Positions 24,781-30,896 of a stretch of DNA of 33,967 nt are shown in pieces. Position numbers and translations under genes: made by a program. The notes under the pieces are model-generated. The model did not search any database. It was given only the letters and a program-made list of their open reading frames with translations, and had not been told where the DNA came from. The stretch's first letter is position 1, and each line of letters starts with the position of its first letter. Origin of the DNA: JAAYXS01 sp043820985 (GTDB taxonomy: Bacteria > Planctomycetota > Phycisphaerae > UBA1845 > Fen-1342); NCBI GenBank assembly GCA_043820985.1, contig JBDRDH010000020.1, positions 1 through 33,967 on the forward strand, written 5' to 3'.

Positions 24781-25770
24781 ATGGCCTCACGCCCCACCCC
24801 ACTGACTGAGAACCGGAACCCGATTCAAACTGACATTGACACTCGCATGATCGATCGACGCGGCCTGCTCAAGGCCGGGACCATCGCCGTCGCGGGCTTC
24901 GCCCTGACGCCGCTGGGCACCGTGGCCCGCGCCGCTGAAGGAGATAAGCCCTTGTATCGCATCTCGCTGGCCCAGTGGTCATTGCATAAGGCCCTCTACG
25001 GTGGTCAGTTAGACAATCTCGACTTCGCCGCCAGTACCCGCAATGACTACGGCCTCGAAGCCATCGAGTACGTCAATCAGTTCTTCAAGGATAAGGCCCG
25101 CGACGCCGGCTATCTGGCCGAGATGAAGAAACGCGCCGCCGACGTCAACGTCCGCGGCCTGCTGATCATGATCGACGGCGAGGGCGCCCTCGGCGCCGCC
25201 GACGACCAGGAACGCACCCAGGCCATTGAAAACCACTACAAGTGGGTGGAAGCCGCCAGGACGCTCGGCTGCCACAGCATCCGGGTAAATGCGCAGAGTA
25301 GCGGCACCTATGATGAACAGCTCGCCCACGCCGCCGACGGCTTGCGCCGACTGACCGAGTTCGCCACCAAGCATGAAATCAACGTTATTGTTGAGAACCA
25401 TGGCGGTCTCTCGTCAAACGGCAAGTGGCTGGCGGCGGTGATGAAGCGCGTCAATCACCCGCGCTGCGGCACGTTGCCGGACTTCGGTAATTTCCGCATC
25501 GGCGACGGCAAGTTTTATGACCGCTACCAGGGCGTCCGCGAATTGATGCCCTTCGCGAAAGCCGTGAGCGCCAAGTCCCACGAGTTCGACGAGGCTGGTA
25601 ATGAAACCAAAACCGATTATCGCCGCATGATGAAGATCGTGATTGACGCCGGATATCACGGCTACGTCGGGATCGAGTATGAGGGCAGCCAGCTCAGCGA
25701 GCCGGATGGCATCCGCGCCACGAAAAAGTTGCTCGAACGTGTCCACGCCGGATTAACCCCAAAACCCTGA
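24781..25770 (+). CDS. Tat-exported sugar phosphate isomerase/epimerase-like TIM barrel
   Basis: This is a 329-aa protein. The ATG at 24781 follows AGGAG six bases upstream and replaces a longer frame from 24739. Residues 25-33 (DRRGLLKAG) and the following hydrophobic stretch form a twin-arginine signal. The body is a xylose-isomerase-like (AP-endonuclease 2) barrel. Metal-ligand candidates are the Glu of VENHGG, the Asp of LPDFGNF, the His of SAKSHEFDE and the Glu of GIEYEG. This matches the usual E-D-H-E set, so it is probably active. Exported members of this family are numerous in planctomycetes and their substrates are mostly unknown. It follows the large exported protein by 114 bp. Confidence 0.85.
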   Translation: MASRPTPLTENRNPIQTDIDTRMIDRRGLLKAGTIAVAGFALTPLGTVARAAEGDKPLYRISLAQWSLHKALYGGQLDNLDFAASTRNDYGLEAIEYVNQFFKDKARDAGYLAEMKKRAADVNVRGLLIMIDGEGALGAADDQERTQAIENHYKWVEAARTLGCHSIRVNAQSSGTYDEQLAHAADGLRRLTEFATKHEINVIVENHGGLSSNGKWLAAVMKRVNHPRCGTLPDFGNFRIGDGKFYDRYQGVRELMPFAKAVSAKSHEFDEAGNETKTDYRRMMKIVIDAGYHGYVGIEYEGSQLSEPDGIRATKKLLERVHAGLTPKP

Positions 25771-26121
25771 GCTGCGGACGAATTCATAACAAAACCCCTT
25801 TACCCCCAACAATCCGAGCGCCGAACACCAGGTTACTACAGATGTCTCGGCTGTGAGCAGGAGTAGCTCATCCCCCAATCCGACCCCCGAGCGCCACCGA
25901 GCGGGTTCCTAAGCTATGTGCCGACATGCCCGCGCTTACAGCTTGGGCATGGCACCCCCAATCCGAGCCCCAAGCGCCAGCGAGTGGGTTCCAATCCGAG
26001 CCGGGTGCCATGCCCAAGCCCAGGCGCGGGCATGATCGGGACTAGAAGGCCCATGGCCGCGGATGGATGTCACCGACTCCACACCTTGCCAAGCCACGGT
26101 CCCTGACTAAACTGATATTGT
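25771..26121. repeat. Intergenic repeat cluster with long inverted repeat
   Basis: This 351-bp spacer holds two reverse-orientation copies of the ATCCGAGCCCC / AGCGGGTT repeat (25875-25907 and 25956-25990) and a partial third near 25811. A long imperfect inverted repeat (left arm 25925-25957, right arm 26003-26034; core GCTTGGGCATGGCACCC) encloses one of those copies. No gene is visible. Confidence 0.6.
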
Positions 26122-27423
26122 ATGCGTAAGAACTACATCCTCGATGCCAACGTGTTGCTACACGATCCGCAGTCGGTATTCCATTTCGCCGACAATACCG
26201 TCATTATCCCGGTCGGCGTCATCACCGAGATCGACCGGTTCAAGAAGGAGATGACCGCCCGGGGTTACCATGCCCGCGAGGTGGTGCGGCTCCTTGACGG
26301 TCTGCGCGACGGCCAGAGCCTGGCTACCGGGATAACCCTGGACGCCGGCGGCACGCTACGGGTGTATTGCGAGCAAAATCCCCCCCGGGGCGGGCCCGAC
26401 GAGACCGCCGATCAGGAGATCCTGCGCATCGCCCAACGTATCCGGCAGGAGGAAGTATCCACGCCGGTTGTGATCGTCACCAAGGATATAAACCTGCGCA
26501 TCCGGGCGGACGCGGCGGGATTACGAGCAGAGGACTACGAATCCGACCGCGTGGTACTGGAGGACCTGTACGCCGGTCAGTCCGAACGGGAGATTCCCCC
26601 GGCCCTGCTGGAACAACTCAGGCATGACGGGCAGATTGAGCTACCCGGGGAATCGCTGTCAGCCAACGAATACCTGCTCCTGCATCCGGACAACGGATCG
26701 CGCGGCAGTGTTTTGGCGCGGGTTGATGCCGAGGGTCAACGGCTGCTAACGCTGCCCGAGGTCGATGGCGGCATGTGTAACATCAAGCCGCGCAACAAGG
26801 AGCAGTATTACGCGGTCGATGCCTTGCTGGACGAGCAACTGCAACTGGTGACGTTGATGGGTAAAGCCGGTACTGGCAAAACTTTACTGGCATTGGCCGC
26901 GGCCGTGTACATGACGCTGAAAAAGAAACGCTACCGGGCCGTGCTGGTTTGCCGGCCGGTAGTGCCAGTCGGTCGCGATCTCGGCTTCCTGCCGGGCGAT
27001 GTCGGGAGCAAGCTGGCTCCCTGGATGAAGCCAATTGTTGATACGGTTGAGTTTCTGCTCGACACCGGCGGCCCGATTAAAGGCTATCGTGATTGCGAGC
27101 ACCTGCTCGACTCCGGTCTGATCGAGATTCAACCGCTGACATATATTCGCGGCCGTAGTATCGCGAGACGCTATGTCGTGATTGATGAGGCTCAGAATTT
27201 AACGCCGCTGGAAGTCAAGACGATCATTACGCGAATCGGGCAGGACGCCAAGGTCGTGTTCACGGGTGATATTCACCAGATTGATAATCCCTACGTGGAT
27301 TCGGAAAGCAACGGCTTCACGCACCTGGTAAACCGGTTCCGGAACCAGCCCTTGGCCGCGCATATCGAGTTACACAAGGGTGAGCGGAGTCAGTTAGCCG
27401 AGATGGCTGCCAATCTGCTATAG
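26122..27423 (+). CDS. phoH: PIN-domain PhoH-like ATPase
   Basis: This 433-aa protein has the PIN-PhoH (YlaK/PhoH2) architecture. Residues 1-140 form the PIN nuclease domain with acidic residues in LDANVLLHDP, TEIDRF and TKDINLRIRAD. Residues 220-433 form the PhoH ATPase with Walker A GKAGTGKT (247-254) and Walker B VVIDEAQN (352-359), plus TGDIHQID. Characterised PhoH2 proteins couple an ATP-dependent helicase to an RNA-cutting PIN domain. There is no visible ribosome binding site before the ATG. A TAAACT hexamer (26108-26113) would place a transcription start close to the ATG, so a leaderless mRNA is possible. The large structured RNA lies directly downstream, but a functional link is speculation. 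Confidence 0.9.
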   Translation: MRKNYILDANVLLHDPQSVFHFADNTVIIPVGVITEIDRFKKEMTARGYHAREVVRLLDGLRDGQSLATGITLDAGGTLRVYCEQNPPRGGPDETADQEILRIAQRIRQEEVSTPVVIVTKDINLRIRADAAGLRAEDYESDRVVLEDLYAGQSEREIPPALLEQLRHDGQIELPGESLSANEYLLLHPDNGSRGSVLARVDAEGQRLLTLPEVDGGMCNIKPRNKEQYYAVDALLDEQLQLVTLMGKAGTGKTLLALAAAVYMTLKKKRYRAVLVCRPVVPVGRDLGFLPGDVGSKLAPWMKPIVDTVEFLLDTGGPIKGYRDCEHLLDSGLIEIQPLTYIRGRSIARRYVVIDEAQNLTPLEVKTIITRIGQDAKVVFTGDIHQIDNPYVDSESNGFTHLVNRFRNQPLAAHIELHKGERSQLAEMAANLL

Positions 27424-27639
27424 CCCACGGAATCACACCACAACCGCTCACGGTTGATGTAACACACTCCTTCACCAAGTGCACAAGTTGTGGACATGTT
27501 GTCAAAGACTGTGAATTCAACATTTTATTGCGCGGTGTTTTCTAGTAGGCAACAATTGCCATATCTATAGTTACGCCCACCGCTCCTGTCTGATACCCTG
27601 TCAACAACCTAACTCGTGTTGCCGTTAGACGATATATGT
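27424..27639. other. AT-richer spacer upstream of the large RNA
   Basis: No gene is seen here. CAACCG-CTCA-CGGTTG (27441-27456) forms a small hairpin after phoH, and GGCAA-CAA-TTGCC (27549-27561) forms another. TTGTCA at 27499 and several AT-rich hexamers between 27560 and 27640 may belong to a promoter for the downstream RNA, but I cannot define a good -35/-10 pair. Confidence 0.35.
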
Positions 27640-28699
27640 GTTACTCTTACTCTTGCGACGTTGAGGTCGCAGGCTCGGCACCTCAGCCGGTCCCGGAAGC
27701 TCCGGCAAAGTGGTGAGTCGTCCAGAGAGCGTTGGCGGTCGACAGTAATGCACGACGCAACGTGAGGTGAATACATAGCCCGGACGACAAGCCAGTTGAA
27801 TTGCGGGATTGGAACGGTGCCCAAACCCTACAAGGGTTGTTCGGGCCAGGCGCGGTGGCTTGCCGCGGCGTGTGGTTTGAACGAGGCAGGAGCCGATTGA
27901 TACTCTGAGACGCCGGCGGATACGCCCTCGGACGTGTTCGTTAAAGCGTGTGAGAGGAGGCCGAGAGAAATCACGGCCAAGGTTTTTGCCGGTAAGCCCT
28001 AGAAGGGAAAAACCCAAGGGAGCAGCCAGCGGTTGATGTGCTAATCCCGCGTCCAGCCGCCAGGGACTCTCGCAAGGGTTAAAGCCCAGGAACCGCGGCC
28101 TGTCGGGCCGGCCCGTCGCTTGCGACGGTAGCAACGGCAGGGAAAACGGTAAGTGGGTGCTTCCGGACGGAAACGTGCCGGATACCTTGCGGGAGGGGAA
28201 AGCTCCGAAGGGTGAATCCCAAGAGCGCTGTCGGCGTGAAAAAAAGCCGACGAAGGCTCGGAGGGAGTAAACCGTCGAGAGGGTAACCAAACCCTGCGGG
28301 CGGAACCTAGCGGGTCAGGCAAGCCCGCGAAAAGTGGACCTCCGAACCCAGTATGTGCTGAAGGGAAAAGAAAGCCCATGAGAGGAGCCGGTCGAGTTCG
28401 CTCGATTGGCTAGGTTTCGCTGGTTAATACTCTGAAGGAGAGCAGAACTCGAAGAGAGGTATCGTTCGGTCGCTTAACTGTGGTCGGCGGGCCTGTCCGA
28501 GGAAACACCGCAGAGCCGAGGGAACGGCCAACGGCATAGCGGGATCGTCTGACCAATAAGGACGATACTTCGGCGGGTAAAACTCTGAACGAGCAGCTAA
28601 CTCCGAGAGGATGACGGCGGCGGCAACGCCAGCAGTCAAACAGCGGATCCGAATACTCTGAAGGGCAAAACGGGCCTAAAAACCTCGCGTCGCTTTTTT
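27640..28699 (+). ncRNA. Candidate large structured non-coding RNA, class not recognised
   Basis: About 1.05 kb lacks a credible protein gene on either strand but is dense in stable hairpins. Examples are TGCGAC/GTCGCA (27654-27671), GCCGG/CCGGC (27686-27706), and nested GCCC..ACCC/GGGT..GGGC (27819-27846). Others are GGCCG/CGGCC (27959-27978), CCGTCG-CTTG-CGACGG (28113-28128), and CCGG-ACG-GAAA-CGT-G-CCGG (28163-28181). Further ones are GTCGGC/GCCGAC (28230-28251), an 11-bp stem with a TTCG loop (28386-28411), ATCGTC/GACGAT (28544-28566), and GGCG-GCAA-CGCC (28619-28630). TCGGAGG (28258-28264) pairs with CCTCCGA (28339-28345), closing a multibranch loop. GNRA and UUCG loops and purine-rich joining strands all occur in the plus-strand sense, so the RNA is probably plus-strand. 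T6 at 28694-28699 may mark the end. The 5' end is undefined. It does not match rRNA, RNase P, tmRNA or group II intron cores that I could test by eye. Confidence 0.6.
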
Positions 28700-28913
28700 C
28701 ATGCGCTCACCCCGCCCCAAGCCCAAAGTGTAAAAGGCCTGCGAGGCACGGGCCGCTACTTTTTGTAGTATCGGCATCTTGCCGGTGGGCTCCCTCGCTA
28801 GCGTTTCGGGCTCGGAATGGAGTTTCGTACACAGGGGTGAGGTCAACCCTCGCTGGCGCTTCGGGCTCTGTTTGCTCGTTCGCGCGAGGCCGCGGGCCGC
28901 TACGTTGGGGTGG
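28700..28913. repeat. Intergenic dispersed repeats
   Basis: Two copies of the CCCTCGCT.GCG.TTCGGGCTC repeat (28792-28820 and 28848-28870) and two copies of GGGCCGCTAC (28750-28759 and 28894-28903) lie between the large RNA and the end of the MATE gene. No gene is visible. Confidence 0.6.
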
Positions 28914-30374
28914 TTAATCCGATTCGGCTGAAGACAGAGTCTCCTGGGTGGCTGCCTGTATGTCAGTCGCCGGGACGGGTTTTTGCTTCTCGTCGCCGAA
29001 TAGGCGGATTTGGCGCCAGTGTTGGGCGCGCCAGCGATGGCGTAGCAGCAGGCCGAGGACGATGATGTACACGGCACACATGGCCCACGGCCCGATCAGG
29101 CCCAGTCCGGGCAGGTAGGCACCGCACATCACCCCCCCGCCGACGAAGATCACCCAGCAGCACAAAAAGACCGCCACCGCCGGCCAGCGGGTATCACCCG
29201 CGCCGCGTAGAGCATTCATGTAGGTGATGCTCATGGCGTCAAAAATCTGGAAGATCGCCACACCGATCAGAACCAGTTGGCCCGCCTGTATGACCTCCGG
29301 ATCCTTATTAAAAAGCCACATCAGCGGATAGCCGCCCAGCACAAACAACACACCCACGGCGCCCATGAACAGCCCGGTCATGCGCATCGCGACCTGGGCC
29401 TGCCGCAGCGCTTTCTCAGGCAACCCTTCGCCGATCGCGAAACCCACCTGCGAGCACAGGGCGATCCCAATACCAATCGCGGGCATGAATGACAGGTGCA
29501 TAAGCTGTAATCCAACCGCACTGGCCGCGGCGGCTTTCACGCCGTAGGGCGGCATAATGACCACCAGAAAAATCAGCCACGAACCGATATCGACAAACCA
29601 TTGCACCGCGATCGGACCGCCAATCCGTAACATGCCAACCAGTTTTCGACCGGAGAGAGCCAACGCCCGCCGAGTGTTGTACCGCCGATCAAACTCCGGC
29701 AGCAGTATGGCGCCCGCCAGAACCAGAGCCCGTACGGCCCAGCCGATCACGGTAGCCGTAGCGGCCCCGGCGATGCCCATGGCCGGCAGGCCGAGCTTGC
29801 CGAACATCAGGACGTAAGTACCGGTAGCGTTGACTACCAGCGACAGGATCACCGCGTAGAGCGCGATGCGCGGCTGCTGGATGCCCATGAAAAAAGCATT
29901 GAAGCCCATGCTCAGCACGGCGAAAGGTACCGACCACAAGGCGATCCGCGTGTATTCAATCTCCAGACTGGCCATTTCCGCGTCATGGCTGGTGGCCAGG
30001 GTGACCCAGCCATACCAGCTCGGTACCGTCGCGGCGGCCGGCCAGACTAGCAACGCACAAACCGCCGCGATGTAGATCGTTTGCCAGGCATAGGCTCCAC
30101 AGATACGGGGCTCGCCACGCCCGTCGGCTTGTGACACGAAGGTCTGCACGCTATTCGCCACGCCCATCCCCAGGCAGGCAAAGGTGAAGACCAGCATCGT
30201 GGCGGGTGAAATCGCCGCCTGGGCGGCGGTGCCGAGGTATTTCACCATCCAGAAATCGATGAAGCCCATCAGCATGCGCGAGACCATCATGCCGATGATC
30301 GGCAGGGCCAGCTTGAATAACTCCCAGGCCGGCCCGCGGGTGCTGGAGGCTGTTAAATCAGACGGCGGTGACAC
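28914..30374 (-). CDS. MATE-family efflux transporter
   Basis: This 486-aa protein starts at a GTG preceded by GAGGAT. Twelve hydrophobic segments run through the protein, from LFKLALPIIGMMVSRMLMGF at the N-terminus to CAVYIIVLGLLLRHRW near residue 450, in two similar halves as expected of the MATE (NorM/DinF) family. Family-like features are FIDFWMVKYLG in helix 1-2, GMGVANSVQTFVSQADGRGE after helix 2, and YMNALRGAGDTRWP in the second half. MATE proteins export drugs or metabolites using a sodium or proton gradient. The substrate cannot be read from the sequence. The C-terminal 35 residues are hydrophilic and cytoplasmic. The gene is isolated, with repeats on both sides. Confidence 0.9.
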   Translation of the reverse strand: MSPPSDLTASSTRGPAWELFKLALPIIGMMVSRMLMGFIDFWMVKYLGTAAQAAISPATMLVFTFACLGMGVANSVQTFVSQADGRGEPRICGAYAWQTIYIAAVCALLVWPAAATVPSWYGWVTLATSHDAEMASLEIEYTRIALWSVPFAVLSMGFNAFFMGIQQPRIALYAVILSLVVNATGTYVLMFGKLGLPAMGIAGAATATVIGWAVRALVLAGAILLPEFDRRYNTRRALALSGRKLVGMLRIGGPIAVQWFVDIGSWLIFLVVIMPPYGVKAAAASAVGLQLMHLSFMPAIGIGIALCSQVGFAIGEGLPEKALRQAQVAMRMTGLFMGAVGVLFVLGGYPLMWLFNKDPEVIQAGQLVLIGVAIFQIFDAMSITYMNALRGAGDTRWPAVAVFLCCWVIFVGGGVMCGAYLPGLGLIGPWAMCAVYIIVLGLLLRHRWRAQHWRQIRLFGDEKQKPVPATDIQAATQETLSSAESD

Positions 30375-30420
30375 TTCTATATCCTCATGCTGGCAGCATA
30401 CTCAATTCACTCGTGGCGTC

Positions 30421-30457
30421 TCCCGATGAATCGGGACAAGGTCCCGTCGGCCGCTAC
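30421..30457. repeat. 37-bp dispersed repeat, second copy
   Basis: This element begins TCCCGATG.ATCGGGACA and ends CGGCCGCTAC. It matches 14049-14085 over the same 37-bp length with about six differences. Its left part is itself a palindrome (TCCCGAT/ATCGGGA). Related CCGCCACATAACTCC units follow up to about 30500. Confidence 0.65.
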
Positions 30458-30536
30458 ATAACTCCCTCGACCGCCACATAACTCCGTCGGCCGCCACGCC
30501 TGGAATGAACATGCTTCCGCGGCATACTCGATCCGT

Positions 30537-30571
30537 AAAAGAAAACCCCGGCAGTTGTCAGTCTGCCGGGG
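30537..30571 (-). terminator. Rho-independent terminator, minus strand
   Basis: CCCCGGCAG and CTGCCGGGG form a 9-bp perfect stem with an 8-base loop (30546-30571). In the minus-strand sense it is followed directly by TTTTCTTTT, a classic intrinsic terminator. No protein gene on that strand ends here, which points to a non-coding transcript. Confidence 0.75.
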
Positions 30572-30667
30572 TCCTGCTGTCTTCCGATGTTCGTCAATTG
30601 CCGTACTATGGAGGTAGACAGGACCCTGACAGTCCATCTGGTACCGAGATGTAAGATGTCAGGGTCA

Positions 30668-30757
30668 TCAGCTTACCTCTAAACGCCCCTTTACGGCGGT
30701 ATACACGTAATAGATACTTAACTCTGAGGCCGCGATTATGCCGAGGGAGGCCCCCAT
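30668..30757 (-). CDS. Possible 29-aa leader peptide within the small RNA
   Basis: An ATG at 30757, four bases into the predicted transcript, opens a 29-codon frame beginning MGASLGIIAASELSIYYVY and stopping at 30668, just before the long hairpin. There is no ribosome binding site because the transcript start is too close, so translation would be leaderless. The peptide is moderately hydrophobic. Chance is a fair alternative. Confidence 0.2.
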   Translation of the reverse strand: MGASLGIIAASELSIYYVYTAVKGRLEVS

Positions 30758-30767
30758 GGTCAATACT

Positions 30768-30796
30768 CTTATAGCAAGCTGTCAGCGACATTACAA
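30768..30796 (-). promoter_or_regulatory. Strong sigma70-like promoter, minus strand
   Basis: On the minus strand TTGTAA (30796-30791) is separated by exactly 17 bp from TATAAG (30773-30768), which is preceded by TGC, an extended -10. It predicts a start near 30761 and reads into the candidate small RNA, away from the plus-strand gene at 30897. Confidence 0.6.
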
Positions 30797-30896
30797 CATT
30801 CCACGCGACTTATACAGGTGTATGTGCGTAAACTATTACGCAGGGCGCGGGCGAACCAGGCCCGCCGGTATCCGGTAGAGGGATACAGGACTGGAC

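Larger units (their letters stand above)
30537..30761 (-). ncRNA. Candidate small RNA, about 225 nt
   Basis: A minus-strand promoter (30796-30768) and the intrinsic terminator at 30571-30537 define a compact unit. Between them lies a long imperfect hairpin. TACCTC/GAGGTA (30674-30679 with 30611-30616) encloses TGTCAGGGTC / GACCCTGACA (30657-30666 with 30622-30631) and an inner CATCT/AGATG stem. The 5' part includes a 29-codon open frame. The overall form, a long rod followed by a terminator, resembles regulatory RNAs such as 6S, but I see no sequence match that would name it. Confidence 0.55.

Noticed and set aside
27625..28379. Minus-strand open frames of 221 and 112 codons across the structured region
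   Set aside because: They are rich in Pro, Arg, Ser and Leu, have no ribosome binding site, overlap each other in different frames, and lie opposite well-formed hairpins. They look like antisense readings of a structural RNA.
28386..28411. Hairpin resembling group II intron domain V (starts AGCC, ends GGCT)
   Set aside because: The stem is fully paired over 11 bp with a UUCG loop and has no two-base bulge or AGC/GUU pattern. No intron 5' end of the GUGYG type with matching domains was found, and no reverse transcriptase gene is present.
27640..28699. rRNA, RNase P or tmRNA identity for the large RNA
   Set aside because: Universal rRNA strings such as GTGCCAGC.GCCGCGG, the RNase P GAGGAAAGTCC core and tmRNA ends were not found. 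The call stays 'unrecognised' pending a covariance-model search.
30606..30791. 61-codon minus-strand open frame overlapping the candidate small RNA
   Set aside because: Its start would lie upstream of the predicted transcription start, inside the promoter spacer, and its frame runs through the paired arms of the long hairpin.
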